Source of the DNA: Prochlorococcus sp. AG-347-E03 | GTDB taxonomy: Bacteria > Cyanobacteriota > Cyanobacteriia > PCC-6307 > Cyanobiaceae | DNA: 64,000 nucleotides | Assembly: GCA_003279115.1 (NCBI GenBank) | Contig: QCBG01000001.1 | Location: 1-64,000, forward strand | Reading direction: 5' to 3' | In this document: positions 17,464-26,774 of the stretch, piece after piece | Numbering within the stretch: the first letter of the stretch is position 1 | Layout of the letters: every line of letters begins with the position of its first letter | Notes under the pieces: model-generated | Database searches by the model: none | Seen by the model: only the letters and a program-made list of their open reading frames with translations | Told to the model about the DNA's origin: nothing | Program-made: the position numbers and the translations under genes

Positions 17464-17964
17464 TCAGTTTAATGATCTCCACTCTTTAACAACGAAGGGA
17501 GGAACAGGTAACTCAGAAAAAACTCCTGACAAAGATAATCTTAATGGTCTATTTTTATCTAAATTTATAATCAATTCATCAAGATCAAATTCTGCAGCAG
17601 CTTGTCTTCCATCATTTGCCAATTCCACATTAAGTAATGTTTTATCATCTAAAAACCACTGTTTTCTGCCTGATTCAACTCTCAAGTCAGTGGGATGATC
17701 AATCCTGAGATTCCCTGGATATCCTATTACTCTCAAGATTAATTTCTCTTCAAAAAGAGGCGATTTATAAGCTACTAATTGCCAAGTTTCAAAGTCCAAG
17801 TCCCTTAAAAACTCACTGCTAGCATCCATTAATTTCCCATTTATTTCTGTTTCGGCAACTTCTGCATATACTTTTAATGGGTTAAAAATAAAGGATAGTA
17901 GTAAAAGTAAAGGTAATATTCCTTTCAAAAAAATATTTTTATTTGATTTTGTAATTTTCTTCAT
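17464..17964 (-). CDS. DUF3122-like exported protein
   Basis: The 166-residue protein has a classic signal peptide (KNIFLKGILPLLLLLSFIFNPLKVYAEV), so it is exported to the periplasm or thylakoid lumen. The body (DFETWQLVAYKSPLFEEKLILRVIGYPG and the later LDELIINLDKNRPLRLSL) fits the cyanobacterial family I know as DUF3122, of unknown function. It overlaps the upstream small gene by 26 bases and precedes ribD, so the three are probably co-transcribed. Confidence 0.75.
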   Translation of the reverse strand: MKKITKSNKNIFLKGILPLLLLLSFIFNPLKVYAEVAETEINGKLMDASSEFLRDLDFETWQLVAYKSPLFEEKLILRVIGYPGNLRIDHPTDLRVESGRKQWFLDDKTLLNVELANDGRQAAAEFDLDELIINLDKNRPLRLSLSGVFSELPVPPFVVKEWRSLN

Positions 17965-18220
17965 TTTCAGAATCCATCAGGGCATCTAGAGTTACAGCTG
18001 TTCTTACAATAGCTTGATATCTTCTGATTATTTTACGATTTTTTTCTATAACTCGAGATAAATTCAAAGTGTCTTTTTCAGAATAGCTGGATGTTAAATC
18101 TTTAGAATCTTCTTCAATAAACTCAAATTCACTATCTTTATTAATTAGAGTTAACAATAAATCATGTAATCTCTTTCTCCTTTCAGACAATTGATTTATG
18201 ATGAAAGCTCGCACAATCAT
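17939..18220 (-). CDS. Small conserved protein of unknown function
   Basis: About 93 residues starting at ATG 18220 (MIVRAFIINQLSERRKRLHD); a TTG 24 bases further upstream would also be in frame. It is charged and probably all-helical, without a signal peptide or membrane segment. I do not recognise a family. The 3' end overlaps the start of the DUF3122-like gene by 26 bases, which indicates translational coupling. It diverges from cobL. Confidence 0.6.
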   Translation of the reverse strand: MIVRAFIINQLSERRKRLHDLLLTLINKDSEFEFIEEDSKDLTSSYSEKDTLNLSRVIEKNRKIIRRYQAIVRTAVTLDALMDSENEENYKIK

Positions 18221-18272
18221 AAGATAATTTAATAAAACATTCAAATAGATAGTTTCTTTTGATTAAATATTA

Positions 18273-19547
18273 ATGACTGAAAAAAAAAGAAAAATTCATG
18301 TAATAGGTATTAATTCTTATAAATTTGAGGATCTATCTTTCAAATTAAAAAATCTATTTTTAGAAACAGAAAATATTGCAGTTCCAAATTCATATTTTGA
18401 AGAAATTAAATCATGGAGCGAAGATGGTTTATTAAAAAAGAAATCATTTTTTTCGAGCAAAAGTAATAACGAACTTGTTAACTGGCTTAGATCTCAGAAA
18501 ACTGATGTTATTTTAATTTCTAGAGGAGATCCACTTTGGTTTGGAATTGGGAGAATATTACTTGGAAATTTTTCAAAAGATGAATTAAGTTTCTATCCTT
18601 CAAATACTTGCATTCAATTAGCATTTAGTAAGTTAAAGATTCCTTGGCAAGGTACTGTAAATATAAGTATTCACGGAAGAGATTCTACTAATTTAGTTGA
18701 GGCTCTTAAAGCAAGGCCTTCCAGTTTGTCTATTATTACAGATTCAAATAATAAAAGTTTAGAACTAATCAAAGAAAACTTATCAGAATTAAACCTGATT
18801 GACTCTTATGATATTTGGCTTTGTGAAGAGATAGGCTTCGACAAGGAAAATATAAGAAAATTAAATCTTAAAGAATCATTACCCCCTGATATATCAAGTT
18901 TGAACATTGTTATTCTTACAAAAACAAATAAAAATTACTCAAGTGCTAATCTCCCTTTTTTCGGAATCAGTGACCATATTTTTAAGACTTTTGATGATAG
19001 ACCAAACTTATTAACTAAAAGGGAGATTCGTATTCAAATATTAGCTGATTTAGAGCTCCCCAAAGAAGGTGTCATTTGGGATATAGGAGCAGGTTGTGGG
19101 TCAATTGGTTTAGAGGCATTAAAATTAAGGCCTAATTTAGATTTATTTTGTATCGATAAAAGGGTTGGCTCAAAAGCATTAATATTAGAAAACGCAAAAA
19201 GACTCTGCGTCAAACCAGAATTTATTTTTGAGGGAGATATAAATGATATTTTAAATATGAAGCACCCTAGTTCTTTTAAAAAACCTAATAGATTAGTGAT
19301 TGGAGGTTGTAACAAAAAGACTAAAGTTGAGATTATTAATACCCTATCTCAGAGTATGAATATTGGAGATATTATCGTTATCCCAATAATTGACATTCAA
19401 AGCATTAAAGAATTAAAAAATGAATTAGAAGATAAAAATTTCAAAACAAATTTAAATTTAATTCAGACCTATAAAAGCTTAAGTATCTCTGAGGGAATGA
19501 GATTGGAACCAAATAACCCTGTTTTTTTATTAAAAGGAAAAAAATAA
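18273..19547 (+). CDS. cobL: Precorrin-6Y C5,15-methyltransferase (CbiE-CbiT fusion)
   Basis: It methylates the corrin ring at C5 and C15 and decarboxylates it in cobalamin synthesis. Residues 1 to about 215 are the CbiE-type tetrapyrrole methylase (ILISRGDPLWFGIGR; STNLVEALKARPSSLSIITD). From about 250 comes the CbiT-type Rossmann methylase with IWDIGAGCGSIGLEAL and FCIDKR. The fused form is usual in cyanobacteria. The start is ATG at 18273, diverging from the small gene at 18220. Confidence 0.9.
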   Translation: MTEKKRKIHVIGINSYKFEDLSFKLKNLFLETENIAVPNSYFEEIKSWSEDGLLKKKSFFSSKSNNELVNWLRSQKTDVILISRGDPLWFGIGRILLGNFSKDELSFYPSNTCIQLAFSKLKIPWQGTVNISIHGRDSTNLVEALKARPSSLSIITDSNNKSLELIKENLSELNLIDSYDIWLCEEIGFDKENIRKLNLKESLPPDISSLNIVILTKTNKNYSSANLPFFGISDHIFKTFDDRPNLLTKREIRIQILADLELPKEGVIWDIGAGCGSIGLEALKLRPNLDLFCIDKRVGSKALILENAKRLCVKPEFIFEGDINDILNMKHPSSFKKPNRLVIGGCNKKTKVEIINTLSQSMNIGDIIVIPIIDIQSIKELKNELEDKNFKTNLNLIQTYKSLSISEGMRLEPNNPVFLLKGKK

Positions 19548-19560
19548 ATTTTAATAGTTT

Positions 19561-20469
19561 TTATTTGTTAGGTTTAGCCACATGAGGCAACCCCCAACCT
19601 AGTTTATTTCTTAAAACTTGGAAAAATTCATGATCTTCAAGTCTAATAAACTTTACTGAGTGTTTACTTTTTCTTATTAAAACTCTATCTTCAGGCCAAA
19701 CATAACAACCAGCATTTCCATCAACAACCATTACTAACCTTTCAGGAGTTGCAGGGAAAACAGTTACTGGCTCTGAATCATTAAAAACCAATGCCCTTGA
19801 TGCCAATGAATGTGGAGCAATTGGAGTTAATTGTACGACTGGGCAATCAGGTGTAATAACTGGCCCTCCAGCACTTAGAGAATATGCAGTAGAACCAGTT
19901 GGAGTAGATAAAATTACCCCATCAGCTGAGATATCCACAGGAGCATGTCGCCCTATAGAAATCTCAAAATGACACATACTTGTCAAAGGTTCTCTATGGA
20001 GAGCCATCTCATTAAGACAAAGAGACTCCCATCTCCTCTGATCATTCCTCATTACACTAATAATAAAGCAAGTTCTTTCTTCAATATCCCAATTTCCAGC
20101 AACGATTTTATCAATTGCATCATCAAGATTTGATAAATAAGCTTCCGCAAGAAAACCTAAATGACCAGTATTTATTGTAAGGATTGGGATTTTAGCAGGT
20201 GCTGTTTGCCTTGCTGCAGAAAGCACAGTCCCATCTCCGCCAAGAACAATTGCAAATTCCATTGACGAGTCAAATCCCTCGGGCACACAGTTCGAATATC
20301 CTAAAGGACGAACATGTTGATCAGGATTGGCAAATCCAACCATTCCACCAGAGCTACTAACTCTTACAACTTCATAATTGGATTTTTGCAATTTTTTCTC
20401 AACAGAACTTGCAGTTTGAACGGCAAGTTCTTTCCCATCATTAACTATTAGCCCTGCTTTACGTACCAA
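19561..20469 (-). CDS. nadK: NAD kinase
   Basis: It phosphorylates NAD to NADP with ATP. The diagnostic [11 protein letters not shown] is near residue 77, followed by [20 protein letters not shown] and the second glycine-rich motif [21 protein letters not shown]. It is 302 residues, a normal length. The start appears to be TTG at 20469, with no better in-frame ATG nearby. It converges with cobL (13-base gap). Cyanobacteria often have two NAD kinases; this is one of them. Confidence 0.93.
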   Translation of the reverse strand: MVRKAGLIVNDGKELAVQTASSVEKKLQKSNYEVVRVSSSGGMVGFANPDQHVRPLGYSNCVPEGFDSSMEFAIVLGGDGTVLSAARQTAPAKIPILTINTGHLGFLAEAYLSNLDDAIDKIVAGNWDIEERTCFIISVMRNDQRRWESLCLNEMALHREPLTSMCHFEISIGRHAPVDISADGVILSTPTGSTAYSLSAGGPVITPDCPVVQLTPIAPHSLASRALVFNDSEPVTVFPATPERLVMVVDGNAGCYVWPEDRVLIRKSKHSVKFIRLEDHEFFQVLRNKLGWGLPHVAKPNK

Positions 20470-20539
20470 TCAAAAAACTAAACCTATGACTATCTTAAAC
20501 TAATTTGTTGGACAATCCTAATTTAAAATTTTAATTTTA

Positions 20540-21547
20540 TTAGAACTGTTCTAAGAATCTGAGATCATTTGTATAAAATTTCCTGATGTCATCTATCTGA
20601 TGTCTTACCATACAAAATCTTTCAACTCCTAGTCCAGCTGCGAATCCGGTCCATTTCTCAGAATCTATTCCTAATTTTTCTAAGACCTTCGGATCTACCA
20701 TTCCGCATCCCATTACTTCTAACCATTTACCTTTCCATTGAACATCTACTTCTGCCGAAGGCTCTGTAAATGGGAAATAACTCGCTCTAAATCTTACAGG
20801 AATATCTCCAAAAAAGGTCTTTAAAAATGTAAGAACTGTTCCTCTTAAATGACTAAAATTTATATCTTGATCAATACATAAAACCTCAACTTGATTAAAT
20901 ACAGGGGAATGAGTGGCATCTACAGCATCTCTTCTATACACCCTCCCCGGTGCAATAATTCTTACTGGTGGAGGATTTTTCTCTAGGTACCTTATCTGAA
21001 CAGGAGAAGTATGGGTCCTTAAAAGTCGATTTTCATCTAAGTAGAAAGTATCCTGCATATCTCTAGCGGGATGATTTTTAGGTATATTGAGAGACTCAAA
21101 ATTATAAAAATCTGTTTCTATCTCGGGTCCGCTTTCAACTGAGTATCCCAAACCACAAAAAATATCTATTATTTCATCTTGAGTTGAAATTAGAGGATGT
21201 TTATTTCCAGGGGGTGTTCCAATTGGAGGGATAGTTATATCAATTTTTTCGTTTTTAATTTTTTTATCTAAAGCTTCACTATTTAGTTGATTTTTTCTTT
21301 CAGTTATTAATTCTTGCAAATTTACCTTTATTAAATTTGACTTCTGGCCAACAATTGGTCTATCAGTAGCAGATAATTGACCCATTGTTTTCAAGATAAT
21401 TGACAAATCACCTTTTTTACCGAGCAAGGAAACTCTTAGTTGATCCAGTTCTTCATGAGTTTTAGCATTTTCTATATTATTTTTTGCCGTTAGAGAAAGA
21501 TTATTTAGTTTTTCCTCAATTTGACTTAATGATTCAATCTGACTCAC
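20540..21547 (-). CDS. pheS: Phenylalanyl-tRNA synthetase alpha subunit
   Basis: This is the catalytic alpha subunit of the alpha2beta2 enzyme that charges tRNA-Phe. The N-terminal coiled coil (1 to about 95) is followed by the class II core: motif 1 [18 protein letters not shown], motif 2 with [13 protein letters not shown] and [23 protein letters not shown], and motif 3 [16 protein letters not shown]. It is 335 residues, as is usual. The start is GTG at 21547. PheT is not adjacent. Confidence 0.96.
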   Translation of the reverse strand: MSQIESLSQIEEKLNNLSLTAKNNIENAKTHEELDQLRVSLLGKKGDLSIILKTMGQLSATDRPIVGQKSNLIKVNLQELITERKNQLNSEALDKKIKNEKIDITIPPIGTPPGNKHPLISTQDEIIDIFCGLGYSVESGPEIETDFYNFESLNIPKNHPARDMQDTFYLDENRLLRTHTSPVQIRYLEKNPPPVRIIAPGRVYRRDAVDATHSPVFNQVEVLCIDQDINFSHLRGTVLTFLKTFFGDIPVRFRASYFPFTEPSAEVDVQWKGKWLEVMGCGMVDPKVLEKLGIDSEKWTGFAAGLGVERFCMVRHQIDDIRKFYTNDLRFLEQF

Positions 21548-21615
21548 TGATATAGTAAAAATAAGTATTGCTTTATCTTACTTAAATATCGTCCATAAAT
21601 AAAATTTATTGATTA

Positions 21616-22425
21616 ATGAAACCGTTAAATATATTAATTAGCAATGATGATGGTGTTTTTGCAGCGGGGATAAGAGCATTAGCAAAATCAGCGCAAAAAA
21701 GAGGACATAAGATAAAAGTAGTATGTCCTGACCAAGAAAGATCAGCTACTGGTCATGGTCTTACTTTGCAATCTCCATTAAGAGTAGAAAGAGCGGACGA
21801 ACTATTTGGGGAAGGAATTGAAGCTTGGGGATGTTCTGGCACGCCTGCTGATTGCGTCAAATTAGCGCTATCTGAACTCTTAGATATTAAACCTGATCTA
21901 ATTCTTTCTGGAATAAATCACGGGCCTAATTTAGGGACAGATATTTTTTGTTCAGGCACAGTCGCTGCAGCTATGGAAGGTACTTTAGAAAATGTTCCGT
22001 CCATGGCAATAAGTGTTGCTAGTTTTAAATGGAAGAATTTTGAGTATGCTGGAGAAATTGCAATGAATATTGCCGAACAAGCAATTAACGATAGTTGGCC
22101 AGCTTCACTTTTATTAAACTTGAATATACCCCCTTGTGAGAAAAGCGAAATAAAAGAATTATCCTGGACAAGATTATCAGTAAGAAAATATAAAAATCAA
22201 TTTTCCAAAAGGGAAGACCCAAGGGGTGACGATTATTATTGGTTAGCAGGTGAAGTGGTTTTAGATCTTAAATCAAAAGGTTATGGTCCAAAAAACTGGC
22301 CCAGTGATGTTTCCCAAATACAACACAATAAAATATCCCTCACACCTGTTGAACCAGATTTATTTTGGAGAGGTAATTTAGACAAATTACCTAAAATTAA
22401 TAATTCATTTGTAAATCCTTCTTAA
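21616..22425 (+). CDS. surE: 5'/3'-nucleotidase SurE
   Basis: This is a metal-dependent nucleoside-monophosphate phosphatase. The metal site NDDGV is at 10-14 of [17 protein letters not shown], followed by [39 protein letters not shown] and [11 protein letters not shown] (here [11 protein letters not shown]). It is 269 residues, a typical length. Its last 21 bases overlap the convergent DUF3611-like gene. Confidence 0.93.
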   Translation: MKPLNILISNDDGVFAAGIRALAKSAQKRGHKIKVVCPDQERSATGHGLTLQSPLRVERADELFGEGIEAWGCSGTPADCVKLALSELLDIKPDLILSGINHGPNLGTDIFCSGTVAAAMEGTLENVPSMAISVASFKWKNFEYAGEIAMNIAEQAINDSWPASLLLNLNIPPCEKSEIKELSWTRLSVRKYKNQFSKREDPRGDDYYWLAGEVVLDLKSKGYGPKNWPSDVSQIQHNKISLTPVEPDLFWRGNLDKLPKINNSFVNPS

Positions 22426-22938
22426 GAGCCATAAAGAAAAGCAAAGTCCAAAAAAATGAGCAGCAATAACTTGTGTATTACTAAGGACTGATAATATTTC
22501 AAGTCCAGTAATTGGGATATCAGATGTTGCTGTTATTAATTGTCCAGTAGTTTGAGAGGATGCTTGTATAAATAAGGCACCCATAAGAGCTTGATATCCA
22601 ATTAATCCAAACAAAATCCCAAATAAATCAACTACGAGACCTCTTTTTATTAACTTACTGGTTTGCCCTCTTGAGGGTCTTGCGTTGCTAGCGATTGCTC
22701 TTCCCGTTCTTACTATTAACCAACCTTGCCAAAGGCTGAAAAGTAGTAAAATCAAAGATACTGTAGTAAGTGATAGACCAGGCGCTAAGCCAAGCTGCCC
22801 TTCGCTATTATTTACAACATTTGAAAAAAGCAAAACAGCTGCAACAACAACACCTAAAATGGATTGAACCCAAAAGCGTATCCATCCAATGCGCCGCATT
22901 CCAAATGAAAGGGACTGAAAATCAATTTTGTCAGACAT
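22405..22938 (-). CDS. DUF3611-like membrane protein
   Basis: The 177-residue protein has about four membrane helices (around 24-42, 55-74, 100-122 and 150-172). The order of [21 protein letters not shown], then [14 protein letters not shown], then [20 protein letters not shown] fits the cyanobacterial/plastid family I know as DUF3611, of unknown function. It overlaps surE tail to tail by 21 bases and diverges from ribF. Confidence 0.75.
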   Translation of the reverse strand: MSDKIDFQSLSFGMRRIGWIRFWVQSILGVVVAAVLLFSNVVNNSEGQLGLAPGLSLTTVSLILLLFSLWQGWLIVRTGRAIASNARPSRGQTSKLIKRGLVVDLFGILFGLIGYQALMGALFIQASSQTTGQLITATSDIPITGLEILSVLSNTQVIAAHFFGLCFSLWLLRRIYK

Positions 22939-23006
22939 TCATTTGATTGAATAAACTATAATCTATTCAAATTTGCCATCAAAATCATAAAATTGCACGT
23001 AATCTT

Positions 23007-23930
23007 TTGATCTCTTTAATATCGCCATCTGAAGTTAAGAATCCCACTTCAATAGCTATTGGAAGTTTTGATGGCCTACATGCTGGCCACAGAAAATTAA
23101 TAAAAAGTGTAGTTGAAGAAAATCAATTTACCCCAACAATTGCGAGCTTCTGGCCTCATCCTAGAGAAATTCTATACAAAGAGACTCGTCTTAGACTTGA
23201 TCTTCCTTATGAAAAACTATCTATTCTTGAAGATCTCGGAATTGAACAATTAGTTCTGATTCCTTTTAATAAAGAGCTATCCAAATTAAGTGCAGAAAGA
23301 TTTGTACGGGATATTTTGATAGATCAATTACAAGCAAAAAATATTTCTGTAGGTGCTAATTTTAAATTTGGGTTTAAAAGAAGTGGAGACATAAATACTA
23401 TTCAAAATACGATTAAAGATACGGGCATAAAACTAAAAATTACTCCAATTCTTGAAGACAAAGAAGGTAGAATTAGCAGTAGCAGGATAAGAGATTTATT
23501 AGAGAAAAGTGATCTAAAAAATGCTTTCAAAATTCTTAATAGGCCTTATAGTTTTAATGGAAAGGTTGTCAAAGGTAAAGGGATTGGGAAAAGTATGGGG
23601 TGGCCCACCGCAAATCTTGAGATTGATGGTAGAAAATTTTTACCTGGAGAAGGAGTCTATGCAGCTTGGACAACTATAGAAAATTCCAACCAAAAAATTG
23701 AATCTGTCATGAATCTTGGCTCTCAACCAACAATAGATCCTTTATTGCCATCAGCGGTTGAAGTTCATTTGATTAATAAAGATATAGATCTATATGGTTT
23801 AAATCTATCTATAGAACCAGTTGAAAAACTTAGATCTCAAATCAAGTTCAAAAATATAGATCAACTTTCTAATCAAATTAAAAAAGATAGAGATAATGCC
23901 CTGAGAATTTTTAAAACCCACAAGAACTAA
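23007..23930 (+). CDS. ribF: Bifunctional riboflavin kinase/FAD synthetase
   Basis: It phosphorylates riboflavin to FMN and adenylates FMN to FAD. The N-terminal nucleotidyltransferase has GSFDGLHAGHRKLI and SSSRIRDLLEK; the C-terminal kinase has KVVKGKGIGKSMGWPTANLEI and GVYAAW. It is 307 residues, a normal length. The start is probably TTG at 23007, since no ATG fits. It leads a ribF-thiE-thiS run with very short gaps; ribD is elsewhere in this window. Confidence 0.95.
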   Translation: MISLISPSEVKNPTSIAIGSFDGLHAGHRKLIKSVVEENQFTPTIASFWPHPREILYKETRLRLDLPYEKLSILEDLGIEQLVLIPFNKELSKLSAERFVRDILIDQLQAKNISVGANFKFGFKRSGDINTIQNTIKDTGIKLKITPILEDKEGRISSSRIRDLLEKSDLKNAFKILNRPYSFNGKVVKGKGIGKSMGWPTANLEIDGRKFLPGEGVYAAWTTIENSNQKIESVMNLGSQPTIDPLLPSAVEVHLINKDIDLYGLNLSIEPVEKLRSQIKFKNIDQLSNQIKKDRDNALRIFKTHKN

Positions 23931-23937
23931 ATTTTAA

Positions 23938-24993
23938 ATGCAGAAATCTAATCTTACTGATGCTGATGATTTACGAATCTTTCAAATTATTGACGCTAAT
24001 CTTGATAGAGCTAGAGAAGGTTTAAGAGTTCTTGAAGATTGGGCAAGATTTGGGATAGGGGAGAATAATTGTGTCACTAGGATAAAAAATTTTAGACAAA
24101 TTTTAGGAAAAAATCATTTGGAAGTTTATAAGCAATCTAGGAATTACATTGAGGACCAATGCAAAGGTTTAACTCATCAAGAACAAACCAAAAGAAAAAA
24201 ACCTGAGCAAATAATAAGTTCTAATGCAGGCAGAGTTCAAGAAGCATTAAGGGTGATAGAAGAATTCTCAAGGCTACAAAATAATGAGCTTTCAAAAATC
24301 GCTTCGGAAATTAGATATGAAATTTATACTCTAGAAGTTGACTTGTTAAGTTTAAGCAAGCGTAAGAGGTCGCAGAAAATATTAAGAGAAAATGACTTAT
24401 ATGTCATCACAGAGCAAAAGGAAAACTTATTAAAAATTATAGAAGAGATTTTAATTGCGGGAGTAAGAATCATTCAATATAGATTTAAAACGGGAACTGA
24501 TAAAGATAATCTTCAAGAAGCAATGCAAATTAAAAATCTTTGTAAAAGATATAATTCATTATTAATCATTAACGATAGAGTTGATCTAGCTTTAGCGGTA
24601 GAAGCGGACGGTATTCATCTTGGACAAGATGACTTTGATTTGAAAACTGCAAGAAAATTATTAGGATATTCGAAAATTATTGGTATAAGTGCAAATAATG
24701 AAATAGATATTTCTAATGCTCTTAAAGAAGGTTGTGATTACATAGGAGTAGGACCAGTATTTGAAACTACAACAAAAAAGAACAAAAAACCAATAGGTAT
24801 TGAAAAGATCAAAACATTAACAAAGGAGTTAAATATTCCTTGGTTTGCTATAGGAGGAATTAAATCTAGTAATATTCTATATTTAAAGAGAAATGGGTTA
24901 AAAAAAATTGCATTAGTTTCGCAATTAATGAATTCTGAAGATCCTAAAGAAGACGCTATTATGATTCTAAAAGATTTGTCTCATGAAAATTAA
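23938..24993 (+). CDS. thiE: Thiamine-phosphate synthase with N-terminal cyanobacterial extension
   Basis: It couples the pyrimidine and thiazole halves of thiamine. The C-terminal ~200 residues are the ThiE TIM barrel (LYVITEQKENLLKII, RIIQYRFK, LIINDRVDLALAVEADGIHLGQDD, YIGVGPVFETTTKKN, WFAIGGI). The first ~145 residues (RIFQIIDANLDRAREGLRVLEDWARF) form the helical extension usual in cyanobacterial ThiE. The start of thiS overlaps its end by 11 bases, so they are coupled. Confidence 0.93.
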   Translation: MQKSNLTDADDLRIFQIIDANLDRAREGLRVLEDWARFGIGENNCVTRIKNFRQILGKNHLEVYKQSRNYIEDQCKGLTHQEQTKRKKPEQIISSNAGRVQEALRVIEEFSRLQNNELSKIASEIRYEIYTLEVDLLSLSKRKRSQKILRENDLYVITEQKENLLKIIEEILIAGVRIIQYRFKTGTDKDNLQEAMQIKNLCKRYNSLLIINDRVDLALAVEADGIHLGQDDFDLKTARKLLGYSKIIGISANNEIDISNALKEGCDYIGVGPVFETTTKKNKKPIGIEKIKTLTKELNIPWFAIGGIKSSNILYLKRNGLKKIALVSQLMNSEDPKEDAIMILKDLSHEN

Positions 24994-25192
24994 GGTAAAC
25001 GGAGAAGAAAAAAAAATTGAACTTGATCAAGAAAACGCTTTACTTTCTACAGCACTAAATTTAATGGGATATAAATCCAACACAATTATCGTCGAGTTAA
25101 ATAATTTAATAATTAATTCAATAAATTGGGGGAAAGTGAAACTTAAAGATGGTGATAATTTAGAAATCGTCTCAATAGTTGGTGGTGGTTAA
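24983..25192 (+). CDS. thiS: Sulfur carrier protein ThiS
   Basis: This is a 69-residue ubiquitin-like carrier whose C-terminal Gly-Gly (VSIVGGG) is thiocarboxylated to donate sulfur for the thiazole ring. One Gly extra at the end is within the family's range. It overlaps thiE by 11 bases. Confidence 0.92.
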   Translation: MKIKVNGEEKKIELDQENALLSTALNLMGYKSNTIIVELNNLIINSINWGKVKLKDGDNLEIVSIVGGG

Positions 25193-25304
25193 AAGATAAA
25201 ATTTTATGAATTAAAAAATCTTCATAATTTTTTAAGTTTAAGCTTGAAACAATAACCAAATTTTTCCTTTTTTCGTTTTATATTCTTAATACTTAAAATC
25301 AAAA

Positions 25305-25472
25305 ATGAAAGGAAGCATTGAAAGTAACTCTAGGTCTCTAAAATGGGAGCAGAATGGTGAGTTAGCGCAAAAAGATCTCTCTGAGTTAATTGAAAGATTA
25401 AAAAATGTAGAAAGTGAAGATACATCCACTGAGCTTTCTAGATTAAGTACAAAATCAAACATAAAAGATTAA
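25305..25472 (+). CDS. Small hypothetical protein, 55 residues
   Basis: ATG at 25305 begins MKGSIESNSRSLKWEQNG and the frame runs to TAA at 25472. It is charged, Ser/Glu-rich and probably helical in its second half (KDLSELIERLKNVE), with no membrane segment. Codon use matches neighbouring genes and the gap is otherwise unexplained, so it is probably a real small gene. I recognise no family. Confidence 0.5.
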   Translation: MKGSIESNSRSLKWEQNGELAQKDLSELIERLKNVESEDTSTELSRLSTKSNIKD

Positions 25473-25538
25473 ATTTGTTACTTAGAGCTTGTTTTTATAT
25501 AAATTTGTACCAAATTATAGTTACTGAACAAAAAATAA

Positions 25539-25670
25539 ATGCCCAAAAGATTTCCAGAATGGGTCAATACAGAAGTTGTTATTAAAGCAATCAAAATGAG
25601 AGAAGAAGGAATGCTTTCAAAACAATTGAATTTATGGATTGAAAACCTATTAGAAATAGAAAAAAAGTAA
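25539..25670 (+). CDS. Small hypothetical protein, 43 residues
   Basis: ATG at 25539 begins MPKRFPEWVNTEVVIKAI and ends at TAA 25670. It reads as one compact amphipathic helical protein (MREEGMLSKQLNLWIENLLEIEKK), unlike random translated AT-rich DNA. Its stop lies four bases from the stop of larB, which is convergent. Function unknown. Confidence 0.5.
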   Translation: MPKRFPEWVNTEVVIKAIKMREEGMLSKQLNLWIENLLEIEKK

Positions 25671-25674
25671 TTTT

Positions 25675-26331
25675 TTAGGAAATACTTCTAACAATTCTTA
25701 GAGCCGCCATTGCGGCTCCATAACCATTATCTATATTCATTACTGCAATACCTGGAGAACAACTTGACAACATACTATTCAAAGCAGTTTCTCCATCCTT
25801 GCTAACGCCGTATCCCACTGATACAGGTACGGCAATTATCGGTTGAGCCATCAATCCTCCAACAACTGTTGCCAAAGCACCTTCCATTCCAGCACAAACT
25901 ATTAATACATCATATTTATTTATTTCTTCTAACTGACTCATTAATCGATGAAGTCCTGCTACTCCGACATCTATAAAAGATTGACAGTTTACTCCATAAA
26001 TTTCAAGCGCTAATTTTGCTTCAAGTGTTACGGCTAAATCACTTGAACCTCCAGAAATTATGGCAACTTTTTTATTTGTATTTAGTTTATTTAGATTTTC
26101 ACCAATTATTAGACATTTTGCTTCTTCATAGAATCGTGCATCATCATACATATTTAAAAGATTATTAGCTTTTTCGCTATTAATCCTTGTAATGAAAACG
26201 ACCTCATTTTTACTTAATACATTTTCACTTATCCTCTTTAATTGATCGATACTCTTATCTTGCCCCCAAATTGCTTCAATGAGTCCAAGCCTCTCTCTTC
26301 TTTGGAAGTCAAACCTAATATCTAAATTCAT
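25675..26331 (-). CDS. larB: LarB-like (PurE-related) nickel-pincer cofactor protein
   Basis: LarB carboxylates and hydrolyses nicotinic acid adenine dinucleotide, the first step to the nickel-pincer nucleotide of lactate-racemase-type enzymes. The C-terminal ~130 residues have the PurE-like fold: ISGGSSDLAVTLEA, IDVGVAGLHRL, VLIVCAGMEGALATVVGGL, PVSVGYGVS and NIDNGYGAA. It is 218 residues, a normal length. No larA, larC or larE lies in the window. It starts with an ATGA overlap with the upstream TIGR03792-like gene, so it is the last gene of an operon that begins with era. Confidence 0.8.
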   Translation of the reverse strand: MNLDIRFDFQRRERLGLIEAIWGQDKSIDQLKRISENVLSKNEVVFITRINSEKANNLLNMYDDARFYEEAKCLIIGENLNKLNTNKKVAIISGGSSDLAVTLEAKLALEIYGVNCQSFIDVGVAGLHRLMSQLEEINKYDVLIVCAGMEGALATVVGGLMAQPIIAVPVSVGYGVSKDGETALNSMLSSCSPGIAVMNIDNGYGAAMAALRIVRSIS

Positions 26332-26774
26332 CCTTGCTTATCTAACTCTCCTTCATAAATTAATTCAAAAGGATTTTTACCAACTTTTAAAGCATTTTTA
26401 ACATTATCCTCAAATTTTCCCTGGACTATATTTACTTCTGACATTGGAATACTTTTCCATAATTTCTTACTTTTCCAATTTACCAATATTAAAGCTTCTT
26501 CTTTTTCCTTATCCCAATATAATTGTCTCCCCAAAAAACCATCTTGAGAAGATAACCACGGATCCCAAATCTCTTTTTCAGCATTCAACCATGCTGCTTT
26601 TGCTTCTGCAGGGACTTTAAGTCTTAACTCTTCAATAACCATTTCACCTTGATAATTATCCATAGGAAGAGCTTTTAAATTAGGAACATCAGATTGAAAA
26701 ATTAAAACAACTAAGCAGACAAAAATCAAACACAATCGTTGGAATTTCCTTTTTAAATTTAAATTTAATTTCAT
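26328..26774 (-). CDS. TIGR03792-family-like protein, membrane-anchored or exported
   Basis: The 148-residue protein starts with a basic stretch and one hydrophobic segment ([17 protein letters not shown]), so it is anchored or exported. The remainder ([55 protein letters not shown]) looks like a ferredoxin-like antibiotic-monooxygenase fold and matches the cyanobacterial TIGR03792 family as I remember it. Function is unknown. It overlaps the genes on both sides by 4 bases (ATGA), so it is co-translated with trmD-ispF and larB. Confidence 0.7.
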   Translation of the reverse strand: MKLNLNLKRKFQRLCLIFVCLVVLIFQSDVPNLKALPMDNYQGEMVIEELRLKVPAEAKAAWLNAEKEIWDPWLSSQDGFLGRQLYWDKEKEEALILVNWKSKKLWKSIPMSEVNIVQGKFEDNVKNALKVGKNPFELIYEGELDKQG

